64,000 nt of DNA from assembly GCA_015178975.1 (NCBI GenBank), contig WHVD01000068.1:1-64000 (forward strand), in the 5' to 3' direction. Shown here in pieces: positions 35,239 through 45,868 of the stretch (positions are counted from its first letter, which is position 1; every line of letters starts with the position of its first letter). Position numbers and translations under genes: made by a program. The notes beneath the pieces are model-generated. The model had not been told where the DNA came from and ran no database searches. It saw only the letters and a program-made list of their open reading frames with translations. The DNA is from Hysterangium stoloniferum. Lineage: Eukaryota > Basidiomycota > Agaricomycetes > Hysterangiales > Hysterangiaceae.

Positions 35239-36063
35239 TTTTTTTTTTTTGATATATTTGTATCCCGCTTCAAGTAACAAGGACTAACTGCGGCCAGGGG
35301 CATGGTGTCCCCACTAAACTATGCTACGGAATTACGAAGTGCCGAGTGAGCTACATGGGTATGAGGGATTTTGGTGGGAGGGAAGCAGTCTGGGTTTTCG
35401 GTGTGAGGTGGGAAGTGGGGTTGTAGGCACAAAAAGAAAGAGACACAAGAGGATAATACAAGCATGCGAAGGGGATATAAGTACACGAAGGAAATACAAA
35501 TAGCTAGAAGGAGACTTTTCTGTGTCCAGGAGATAGGAGGTGTAGGTCAAGCGGGAGGTCCGGTAGGGGGCCTCTAGGGTGGGTCGTGAGTCTGTGTGGT
35601 TTCAGGCGTGCCGGGTTGGGTCGAAATGGGGTTCTGAGGTCTGTTAGGCTGTTTCGCAAAGGCAGCAGTTTGGCAAATGAACTTAGAAACCGCCCTGAGC
35701 CCCGACTTCGTGCCCAAGAGGAAGGCTAGGTCGAGTCCACGCGAGACCTTGCGCAGGAGGGAGCGGTGTCCTTCAAAGAGGGAGCAGCTGGTGAGGATGT
35801 GTTCGCGCGTCTGGAGAGGAGCAGAGCCACATGGGCAGGCAGTGGAGAGGTTGGGAAGAAAGCGAGAGTAGTACTCCCCAAGGAAGCCATGCCCGGTGAT
35901 TGCTTGGATGAGGCGGGTGTGTTGTGCTCGGGAGCCGGGGAAGTCCTTGTGGATGGGAGATAGTTTGAGCGATGGCGGGCCAGTGAGGACCAGAGCTGAG
36001 GCATTCGAGTGCGGTTTGGCGGCCCAATCCCTGCCCCATTCTCTAACTGAGCGGACTTTGGCC
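35239..36063 (-). mobile_element. 5'-truncated LINE (Tad1/I-like), target duplication of about 11 bp
   Basis: On the plus strand the element starts with 12 T (its poly-A tail) and GATATATTTGTATCCCGC. On the minus strand it encodes the end of a LINE reverse-transcriptase protein: ITGHGFLGEYYSRFLPN, then the zinc-knuckle-like CPCGSAPLQTREHILTSC and a C-terminal tail ending TQTHDPP near 35.58 kb. The zinc-knuckle phrase matches the C-terminal Cys/His region of fungal Tad-like elements. GTGACGGATCA (35228-35238) and GTGACAGATCA (36064-36074) flank it, a 10-of-11 target duplication typical of target-primed reverse transcription. The remaining coding part (about 160 codons, 36.06-35.58 kb) appears open; everything upstream of it was lost to 5' truncation. 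It lies inside module M4/M5 of the modular repeat. The same 3' tail recurs at 62374-62900. Confidence 0.85.
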
Positions 36064-37488
36064 GTGACAGATCAGTCATCTCGTCCTTGCTTCCGTATGT
36101 ACTGCTAGATTCTGGTCAGTGCTCACTCTGCCCTGCTCTTCTCCTTGGGTAGCCCTCTCATCGAATGGGAGCTGCTCACGTTCATCACTTGTTGGTTCGT
36201 TAGTCAGCACTTTGCATTATCTGTCCGTTTATGCTTCTCACATCGTCCATTATATTACTAGGAATTTACCTTCCACCATCACTCCTAAGAGCACGCTCAA
36301 CCTGCACGCAATCCGAGATCGTGGCGGGTCATAATCACGTCGTCCGTGATGCCTTCATCTTCGTTGCTTTCTCTCTGCTGTTGGAAGACTGCTCATTGCA
36401 ACAAGCATGGCTGGAAGTTTGAGGTGTGTTTTGATGCATCGATAACCATCTCTCACGCTTAAACATCATCCATACCCCACGCAGTCCGTACAGCACCCTT
36501 ACGCAACATATCGTTGCTATACAACCGAATCTCAGCTAGCCGCGCTGTCGCTTTGGCACTTGTGATCAGAAACTACACCAATTCTCTTTCAAGTATCACG
36601 ACAGCGCCCAGACTACCATTAGCATCATGGACCGTCTCCCACACATCTACATAGGCTTTCGTCCCACAGCCCGTGCCCAGCTGCCCCTTGTAAGACCTTG
36701 TGTGACTGCACAGGCATCAGCTCCAGCTGCTTTTGCTCACACACCCACCGATTCTTCGCCATTTGTAGACACATTGCCGGTAAAAGGACGGGGAGCCTGA
36801 TGCTGGATAATCGCGGTTTCGAACGGCATCTGCAAGTCTTTGCGGATGCGATGGACCGTGGCGGAAAGAGAAACGACAAAGGGGGCATGGAACTAGATTT
36901 AAATACGGATTTAGTTCAAGAGAGAGGCTGGGTGGATGTATTGGGGTTCCTGGTGAGTCTCGCGCAGCCATATACCATCATACCACAAATTGAACGCATT
37001 TTTTTTGTCCTTGGAATATCATGCATAATGTAGACCTTTATGGCCGAACGCATCTCATGGCTGCAACACGCATATCAAACCCACACTACTATGCCACCTC
37101 TTCCCAGCCACACCGCTGCTATCCCTCCTCTCCCTGCTTGAGCCCCCTTCACCGTCTATGGTATTCTGCGCGTCAAGGTACAACGGAGTGAGCAAGCGAG
37201 GACGTGGTCAAAGTTACGTCCGAATTGTTTGGGGGTGGCATTCGCGTGTACGGACCACATCCACGAGCGCGATGCACGGCACCACAGTTTTGAGCTGGAC
37301 GAAGCGTGTCATTTGCTGTCTCGATTAGCCATAGCAACGTTGGAGTCACATAAAACTCATAAGTTGTCCTGTCTTGACGCCTTCACCTTCACCTTCACCT
37401 TCGACTTCGACTCGCCTAGTACTTTGACTACCCTGTCTTTGCTTCTACCCTTGCCTTTACTTTCACTTTCACGTTTGGCTGACCCTCA

Positions 37489-37622
37489 TCGATTTTTTCG
37501 CAGATTTAGATCCACTTGATTTTCGCGGCCCCGACGTTTTCGTATACTTTTCACGTTTGAAAAGTGACTCGCACTCCGTCTTACTCCTCATCACCAATCC
37601 GTTCACTGGTCATTCGGTCCTA
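37489..37622 (+). pseudogene. Displaced 134-bp fragment of the A/B/C gene's fifth exon
   Basis: The stretch from TCGATTTTTTCGCAGATTTA to CATTCGGTCCTA aligns with the fifth exon of copies A-C (for example about 13032-13170), sharing the run CTTTTCACGTTTGAAAAGTG and CGTTCACTGGT. It sits immediately after a partial M1 module and before about 340 bp of AT-rich unique DNA, 15-29 kb away from the nearest full copies. Two copies of CCTAAATAGGAAGGTAA (37619 and 37650) adjoin its right end. It is a non-functional scrap, probably carried or inserted during rearrangement of the repeat. Confidence 0.85.
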
Positions 37623-40600
37623 AATAGGAAGGTAAACTGCGCGACACTTCCTAAATAGGAAGGTAACTGCTGTGACATACAAAGTTTTGGTGTAAACCTA
37701 AACCCCATGTCATTTACGAGTTACATTCTGTTATTTCAGACTTTAGTAAGTTTATTTGAGCATTGATATTACTCAAGGAAGGACTAAAACTAAGGATATG
37801 GCAATTAAAGTGGTGCACAAGGTATTTTTCACCAGGAAACTGTACACTAGATGTAACAGTTCTCATGTTTTGATAATCTAATGTCAAATATAATTTTATT
37901 TTGGTAATTTACGATATAAAATTCATCAAGTATCTGCTTAATTTGCAAAAAGAAACATGTCGCGGCACTTGCGCGACAACCCTGCGCGACTGCACAGCCA
38001 TCAGCTCCAGTTGCTTTTTCTCACGCACTTGCCGATTTTTCGCGATTTGTAGAAACATTGTCGGGAAAAGAACGGGGAGGCCGATGCTGGATAATCGCGG
38101 TTCTGAACGGCGTCTGCAATTCTTTGTGGATGCGATTGACCGTGGCGGAAAGAGAAACGACAAGGGGGGCATGGAAGTAGATTTAAGTACGGATTTAGGT
38201 TCAAGAGAGAGGCTGGGTGGATGTATTGGCTTCCTGGTGAGTCTCCCTCAGCCATGTAACATTATACCACAAATTGAGCATACCTTTTATGTTCTTGGAA
38301 TATCATGCAAATTGTAGAGCCCTATGGAGGAACGCACCTCATGGCTGCAACACCTTGATCCCACTTCACCGTCAATGGTACTCTGTGTATCAAGGAACAG
38401 CAGAGTAGGCACCTGACAATGTCGATAAAGTTGCGTCTGAATTGTTCGGCGGCGGCATTAGCGCGTACGCCTTTACGGACCACATTCACGAGCACGAGGC
38501 ACGACGCCACAGTTTTGAGCTGGACGAAGGGTGACAGTTGCTGACTCGATTAGCCATGGTAACGTTGGAGTTACATAAAACTTCTAAGTTGTTCTGTCTC
38601 CACGCCTCCCTCACCTAACACCCTCATGCTTCAACTACCTTGTCTCTGCCTTTGCCTTTACTTTCACTTTCACTTTGACTGATCCTCGCCTTCAACTTAT
38701 CTTCATTGTCGCCCTTCTCGTCATGTTATCTCCACCCTCCCCTTTGGCACCATTTCCACGCGGTAAAACTTCTGGATTGTCCAGCATAATAGGTTTTGGG
38801 GTTTTAAGTTCGGCATCCTTTCCATCCCTTTTTGAGAGCAGCATTCCTTCGAGGACCGCGCAGTTTCCTTGGAGGTACTGCCTTTGGAGTGAATGGAAAG
38901 TGGATGTTTGTCACGTGAAAATTTAAGCATTAAGTGAGGCGGTGGCATTATTCCCTTCACACCAATGATATCAGAATGCACGTCTTCTAAGGGTATCTCC
39001 ATGTACGGTACATTCAGTAATATCTTGTTACATAGTCTGCAGCAAAAGCCTACCCCCTTACAGCTGTTTGCCCACTTCCCAGCTCTCTATTACCCGATAC
39101 GAATTTCATGGCCCATCTCGCCGTCCTGCTGTTCCATGACATCCCTTCCCTGTACTACATGATGCTCACTCCACAGTATCGACGAAGAACAGCGACAAAT
39201 ATCATGGCTGGGTGCTTTGCCACTCTCCCCTTCATCTCATTGATCCAGTAGCCATAAATACTTTTAAATTATTGGCTATCCCCGCCTAGGAGACGAAGCA
39301 GTATATACAAGTATCAGAATCAAGTGGCCGGACACATGAATTTGAGGCCCTTCGTCACGATGAACGGAGATGAGAATATGTTGCCTTGGAGTAAATCTCG
39401 TGGGTCCAGATTGCTCATTATAAATCGCCCCTTACCATACCTTGTCAGTGACATCATGTTCCAGGTTTCGTGAAAAAGGGAATAACCATGCAGGAGGAGT
39501 CTCGTCAATAAACGGAAGACTTGAACACGGCTCCAGCACCATTGAATTAATATTACAAACACCCACGTCGACGGGAATACCAAGGAAAAGGGATTCTGTC
39601 GTCCAAAGGAAGCGGTTTCTTGCAATATCTCAATCCGGGAATTGTAAATAGGGATTTGGCATTAAAAGTAGTGGATGCTCTCCTGAGGTATTGGAAAGTG
39701 TTAGATGCCATTAGGATAGTTGACCATACCGGCTGCAGCCAGCATATACCTACCCCTCATCCTCTCTGCCAGTGATGATCCCCACAATTTCTTTATTCTA
39801 TTTGTTACAGAGTACAGGCTTACTAAAAGGAGCTTTTAGACCCTAATTTGCTTATTCTCACTGAAGTAGGTTCTTTCTCAGGTGCTTTGACTCGCTGATG
39901 AGCATAAGACTCAACATTGGCAGCTTGGTGTATCAAGGATTTGGGAATGTTCTCACACTTAAACATCATCCATGCTCCATGCAGTCCATACAGCAGCTGC
40001 CATGCAACCGAATTTCAGCCAGCAGTGCTGCTGCTTTAGCACTCGTGGTCAAGAACTACACTGATTCTTTTTCAAGTATCAGGACAGCACCAAGACTACC
40101 ACCAGCATCATGGAGCTTCTCCCATACATCTCTATCCCACTGTGATCCTGCTCTCTGCCATCAATTCTATGCCAGTCTGCCATCCCGCCTTAAGGGATGA
40201 AGTCTCTGAAGGAGAAGATGGCAAGCCAAAAACACTGTCCCATATGCACCTCAAGGCTCAAAATGCAGATACACACTATTGGGGGTGTCGCAGGAAGTTG
40301 CCTGTGAGACCTCCATGTGCTAATTTGTGTTATTCCTTTCCTTGTGATTGCTAAATTCCAGGTTTCTTGATTTTGACAGTTGTGAGACTAACTCATCAGT
40401 CTGTTACCTTCCCGCCTTCACTCACATGTACCCCCACTTGATTTTGATATTTGTATGTACTGCTTCATCCCCTTTCCTCTCATTTTCATTGCAGACTTCA
40501 ATGTGTTGTATTTAGAGCATCAAACAAGCTCATATCCTTTTGTTCCCTCCCCTCTTTGTCCCATTGTTTCACCTTCCCATTGTCTCCATTTAGGATCCTA

Positions 40601-41711
40601 TTGTTCTTCTTGTTTATATACATAGCTACATGCAAATAGAGCACCCCTGCACATTTGCGATGGTCATACTTGGGTGAGGTTGAAGTCCATCTCCTCTCAA
40701 CAGGGTGCTTTGAGTCCTGGACCTGAATCATGCCAGTTTGTGGGGTCAATGCCATACTGTATGAATGTCATATCATGAGGTTAAAATATAAAATATAGAC
40801 AGGCATAACCTCTGTATACTATACTTCCCAAAAGCTGGAATGCACACCATATATCTCCAGCAAAAGCCGACTCTCTTCCAGCTGTTTGCCCCCTTACTGG
40901 CTCTCTATATTGAAATGTTATGGCCCATCCAACTGTCCTGCTGTTCCATGACATCCCTTCCCTGTGCTACATAATCCCCACTAAACAGTATGGACAAAGA
41001 ACAGCAATACACATCAAGGGTCACCCTCTCCTCTTCATCTCATTGATCCAGCAGCCATTAATATATCCTGTGCTCAATTCTCATTTTCACTTCCAGACTC
41101 ACCCACCATATAAACAGCTTGTCTAACTTCTGATTTCACCACCTTTGCTTTTTCACTGCCACACACTTCCCCATCGGAAATCACATCCCTTATCTCTTGG
41201 GCTGGGGCAGACAATAATTTAGAGGTATTGATGACTACTGGATCAATTACAGTATGTGAAGGGGGGTGGGGGTGTCAAAACAGCCTGCCATTAATTTGGT
41301 TGCTGTTCTCCATTGATGCTGTTTGGTAGACATTATGTAGTACAGTGAAGGGATGTCATGGAACAGAGGGATGATCATTAAGCTATAAAATTTGTATCAG
41401 ATAATAGAGAGCCAGTAAGGGGGCAAACAGCTGTAAGAGGGTGGGCTTTTGCTGCAGACTATGTAACAAGATATTACTGAACATACTGTACATGGAGATA
41501 CACTTAGAAGATGTTCATTCCAATATGATTGAGATGAAGGTAATAATGCCCCTGCCTCACTGAAAGCTTAAATTTTCATGTGACAAACACCCACTTTCCA
41601 CTCACTCTGAAGGCAATACCTCCAAGGAAACTGCATGGTCCTCCAAGGCATGCTGACCTTAAATCCCCAACCTGATTATGCTGGACAATCTGGAAGTTTT
41701 ACTGCAGAGTG

Positions 41712-41983
41712 TGTTAAATTTGATGATGAAACACACCTTTTTATAGGGGGAGTCCACCAATTATTGCAACTTTTCATATGAAGATGCTAATTGTGGACCA
41801 TGCATTTGGAGGTTAATGTGTGTCAGAACCACTATACACCTCCCAGAGCATCCAACCTATATTGTCAGGAGGTGCTACACTAACTGACACAAGATATTGA
41901 GACACAAAGTACTTTTATTACAAGCTTATTAAACCCTTGTATATTGTGTATTGCAATAGAGTCAACTCATACTATTTTTAATA
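41712..41983. repeat. Solo LTR (272 bp), CpG-free, target duplication GAGTG
   Basis: It starts TGTTAAATTTGATG and ends CTATTTTTAATA, flanked by GAGTG at 41707-41711 and 41984-41988. The sister module at 32.47 kb reads uninterrupted (ACTGCAAAGTGGAAATGG). The final TAATA may once have been TAACA. Not a single CG remains, so its insertion preceded the CpG loss of this domain. Confidence 0.75.
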
Positions 41984-43365
41984 GAGTGGAAATGGAGCCA
42001 AAGGGGAGGGTGGAGGTAACATGACAATAAGGGTAATGATGAAGATAAGTTGAAGGTGAGGATCAGTCAAAGTGAAAGTGAAAGTAAAGGCAAAGGCAGA
42101 GACAAGGTAGTTGAGGGTAACCTGAAGGTGAAGTTGAATGTGAAGGTGAGATGAAGGTGAGGGAGGGGTGAAGACAGGACAACTTCTGAGTTTTATGTGA
42201 CTCCAATGTCACTATAGCTAATTGAGTCAGCAACTATCACACTTTGTCCAGCTCCAAACTGTGGCACCATGCCTTGCACTTGTGAATGTGGTCCATAAAG
42301 GCCCATGTGTGAATGCCACTGCCAAACAATTTGGATGTAACTTTGTCAATACCTCCACCTAGCCTCTCTCTCGAACCTAAATCTGCACTTAAATCTTATT
42401 CCATGCCCCTTGTCATTTCTCTTTCCCCCACAGTCAATCACATCTGCAAAGACTTGCAAATGCCATTTGAACCACCATTATCCAGCATTGGTCTTCCTGT
42501 TCATTGACCAGTCATGTTTTTGCAAAAAATCAGCAAGTGCACGAGCAAAAGCAGTTGGAGATGATGCCTGCACAGTCACACAAGGTTTTATGGCATACAG
42601 CTGAACAGCAGAATCTGCAGCAGTAGCATTACACTGAGACTTAAGGGTAACAGGGTGGTGGGCTGTGGGATGAAAGCCCATGGAAATGTGTGGGAGACAG
42701 TCCATGATGCTAATGGTAGTCTGGGTGCTGTCATGATACTTGAAAGAGAATTGATGTAGTTTTTTATCACAGGCACCAAAGCAACAGTGCAGCTGGCTGA
42801 GATTCAGTTGTATGGCAGCAATAAGTTGTGGGTGCTGTACAGACTGTGTAGGGTATGGATGATGCTTAAGTGTGAGAGATGGTTATTGATGCATCATAAC
42901 ACACCTAAAACTTCCAGCCATCCTTGTTGCAAATGAGCAGTTGTCCAACCACAGAGAGAAAGCAGCAAAGATGAAGGTGTCATGAACAACAAGGTGATTA
43001 TGAAGGATGTTTGGGTAGCCCATGGCAATCTCAGATTTCTTGCAGGTTGAGTGTGCTCTTAAGAGTGATGGTGGATGGTAAATCATAAATGGAGAGATAA
43101 TGCAACATGCTGACTAATGAACTACCAAGTGATGAGTGTGAATAGCTCCCATTTGATAAGAGGGCTGTAATACCCAAGGAGAAGGGCAGGGCAGAGTGGC
43201 TCTGACAAAATAACATACCAGCATACCAGGACAAAGGACGTGATCTGTCACATGATGCAGTATTTTATTTTATTTTATTAATACATTTGTATACCAATCA
43301 CATAACATAGATACATACATAGCAGTTGGGGGCAGGTACCCTAATGGTAGGTGGATAGGTATGTA

Positions 43366-43465
43366 CAGTGGCTTCCAAAACTGTCCCAATGTTTTGGTAA
43401 TTCTCAATAAATGCCTACCAAATAAATTTTCTAAAATAGTGAAAATATTCTCACATATACCTTAG
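43366..43465. mobile_element. MITE-like end, possibly mariner-type, truncated by an LTR
   Basis: CAGTGGCTTCCAAAACTGTC followed by CCAATGTTTTGGTAATT resembles the left end of the MITE at 62081 (CAGTGACTTACAAAACGTATCCAATGTTTTGTAG, split here for comparison only). It is preceded by TA. No matching right end is found because an LTR starts at 43471. Confidence 0.4.
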
Positions 43466-43470
43466 CATGC

Positions 43471-44310
43471 TGTTAAGGAGTGCATGGAGCTTATCAAGGG
43501 GTTTCCAGAGAAACCCATGGAGGCCAGTAGGACTTGGCTTCAGCTTATAGGCTGCACTCTTGTGAGATTGTAGTGTCCAATTTCAGACAGGGGGATGGGA
43601 ATCCCAGGGAGTCCAGGGAGTAGTTTGTGGTTGAGTCCACAGAGATTGGGGGGTCAGGTGGTGATGGGTTGGAGGTTGAGTGATAGATAGGTGAGAGGTT
43701 GAATAATAGATGGGTTCAGAGCCCATAGGCTCTGATGAGGGAATTAGCAGTGAGGATTAGAGTGGGAATGTACTGAGATTACTGGGGGAAATCTAAGTTG
43801 ATTTTCTGACTGGATTGTATGTACAACATCTGCCAGACTATATAGACTGTGGAATGTATGTTATACCAAATCCAGTAATAATGAAATCCAAACTAGTATT
43901 CATGAAATGAGATAAGTAAACACCAAATTGGGTGTTAGGAGCGGGACAGAATGGGGACAGAGTCTGAAATGTGACAGGTCATTTGACCATAATGGGAATG
44001 GGGCAGGAGCAGAGTCTGAAGTGTGACAGGTCATTTGACCATAATGGGAATGGGGCTCAGTGAGAGAGCTGATGGGCTTTCCAAGTGGAGTCCGGTGACT
44101 GATACATGAAACAGGGTTGGAGATAGACAGGTACAACATGCACAGGTACTGTATTCCAGTGACTGATTCTTGAAACAATGAAGGTCAGACAAGGGCAGGT
44201 TTGATGTCCAGGTCCTGGTGGGTATTCCAGTTAACCAATAACTGGTGCATGTAGGGTGCAGGTGCATACAGGGTAGTGCCTGGAGTCTGGTGGGTTTTCT
44301 GGTCATAACA
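43471..44310 (-). repeat. LTR (840 bp), inverted CpG-poor relative of the 3372-4200 LTR
   Basis: On the plus strand it starts TGTTAAGGAGTGC and ends GGTCATAACA. Read in reverse it follows the LTR at 3372-4200 from end to end, including the AAGCTGAAGCCAAGTCC box (43530-43560). Most differences replace CG by CA or TG. Flanking pentamers CATGC and GTTTG do not match, so no target duplication survives or the ends belong to a rearranged element. Confidence 0.75.
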
Positions 44311-44729
44311 GTTTGTCTCTGAAGTGCACTTTTTCCAGCACTTACAAAATGCAAGGTTTCTCTCAAGATAGTCCACTTTAAACCACAGTAAATTGTGGGA
44401 ATATATCATAATACATGGGCTGCATTGTAAGACCAAAATTTACATGCTACAGTATGACACAGTCCCTGTAGTCCTTGATTATAACATCGTTATGCTTCTC
44501 CCGACCAGGCTATGCAATATTAAGAGCAATGAAGTTTTGAGAACCTATATACAACCCCATAAAAATAATCTAAGTACTTGATTTCCCTCATTTCCATGAA
44601 TCATATGCCTCCTACCACTCTGTCTTGGACAATATACAAACCATGATAGAGGAATGTGGAGCTTTGTGAAGATCTGTTCCCAAAAAGTCCTTGAAGCATT
44701 TTCTAGGCATATTATCAGTTTCCAAACCA
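44311..44729. other. No recognised gene; CpG-poor spacer
   Basis: Sequence between two LTR remnants, poor in CpG, with only short frames. No motif was recognised. Confidence 0.35.
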
Positions 44730-45365
44730 TATTCTGGACTAATGTTCAGATACAGAATTCACTGGAACCCAAACCCCATCCAGCAAGTACCTTTCAACTC
44801 AAGCTCCCAGTTGGAAATTCTGCCCTCAACTAGATGCCTTATCTTATGTCCCAGAAACTGTCAGACTCTGCCCCTTCACAGCTCACTTCTCCAAGTGTCC
44901 TTGGTCATTTTCCAACCTGGACTCTGGTTGGACTGCTGCATGTTCTTTTAGATACTTTAGTAATCTGCAAGTCAGACCCCTTGAATACATTTGCTTGTTT
45001 ATTGTTACTGCACTTATTTCCTGATCTGTCCTGGTCCTCATTTACCTAACTTGTTATTATGTGCTTATTTTGGAAACATTTCCAAATATGTTTTATTATA
45101 CTCTCGATTTGTAGTTCAATTATTGAAACAGCTATATAGTCTTCCATAGTCATGTACTGACTCTCCAGTTTGAATTTCAAATCAGTCCCAACTTAGTCTA
45201 ATTTACTCCTTTAGTCTGTCTGTACACTTGATATCTAGAACTCCTTGGAACTCCAGTTATTTACACCTCTCATGTAAACATCTGTCAACTTGAAATAAGG
45301 AGGCACAGCACATGAGCTAAAGTCAATTCCTTCTTGTACCCTGGTAATATTTCAATACTGTTAGA
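44730..45365 (+). repeat. LTR remnant, CpG-poor relative of the 62981-63863 LTR
   Basis: From about 44980 onward it aligns with the reverse complement of the LTR at 62981-63863: shared GCTTGTTTATTGTT, ATATAGTCTTCCATAG and the box near 45301-45330 (CACAGCACATGAGCTAAAG). The 3' end is cut short at about 45365. Nearly all CpG have been replaced. Confidence 0.65.
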
Positions 45366-45868
45366 ATGAAAAAGATGGAAGGGCATTGGGGCACAAAATA
45401 GTGACCACAGTGGACAAATAGACCACATCAGGAAAGTGGGAAGATCAGTAAGTATGCCATTCTATATTGTCAAGAGCCATCTAGGAGAGCTACCTAGCTC
45501 AGTTAGACATGGCTAGACACACTACTTTCACAAGATCCCTATTTACTAGTTGGTATAAAAGCTTACTATAGATCTAGGGAGTCTGGGGAGGCTAGGGAGT
45601 CTACATAATGGGTGTAGACATTCCCAGATCCCTGATGCACCACTCAGACATGGACACATACTGATCCCAGAAGTAACTGAACTCAGATGACTACATGTTG
45701 GACAGAGTCACAGACATGGATAGAGGCTATTATGGATACATGTGGGTACTGAGCATTCCAAATATTCCAACAGAAATATCTTAAAAGGCAGCAGACCACA
45801 CCCCTGTTCAACAATGCCGTTTCCTATGCGCTCATGACCGAGGCGTGATTGGGGATGACAGTGCATAT
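45366..45868. other. No recognised gene; right edge of the CpG-poor domain
   Basis: CpG-poor to about 45815, then CG dinucleotides return abruptly in CAATGCCGTTTCCTATGCGC. Possibly the leader of the element whose LTR remnant lies to the left. The 3' untranslated region of the minus-strand DUF6533 gene probably occupies the last part. Confidence 0.4.

Larger units (their letters stand above)
29640..43260. repeat. Patchwork of an unclassified modular repeat in direct and inverted, circularly permuted copies
   Basis: Seven recognisable modules recur. M1 is CT-rich, with CTTTGCCTTTGCCTTTACTT: 29.65-29.87(+), 32.35-32.69(-), 37.37-37.48(+), 38.59-38.89(+), 41.62-42.19(-). M2: 29.89-30.27(+), 31.89-32.06(-), 32.84-33.05(+), 33.18-33.44(-), 38.90-39.28(+), 41.23-41.61(-). 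M3: 30.28-30.71, 33.80-34.25, 39.29-39.75, all +. M4: 30.72-30.86, 34.78-35.22, 39.75-39.92. M5: 30.88-31.32(+), 36.11-36.64(+), 39.95-40.13(+), 42.60-43.26(-). M6: 31.40-31.88(+), 36.69-37.20(+), 37.97-38.42(+), 42.34-42.59(-). M7: 32.69-32.83(-), 37.20-37.36(+), 38.42-38.60(+), 42.19-42.34(-). The order M5-M6-M7-M1-M2-M3-M4-M5 is kept, so copies look circularly permuted, as in a tandem array. A further inverted pair is 33.45-33.80 and 40.44-40.86. Frames of 60-110 codons occur on both strands but none matches a known transposase or polymerase. Confidence 0.7.

Noticed and set aside
43262-43320. Third LINE tail (TTTTATTAATACATTTGTATACC)
   Set aside because: Resembles the LINE 3' end at 35.25 kb loosely, but similarity fades after about 20 bases in CpG-poor sequence; too weak to call.
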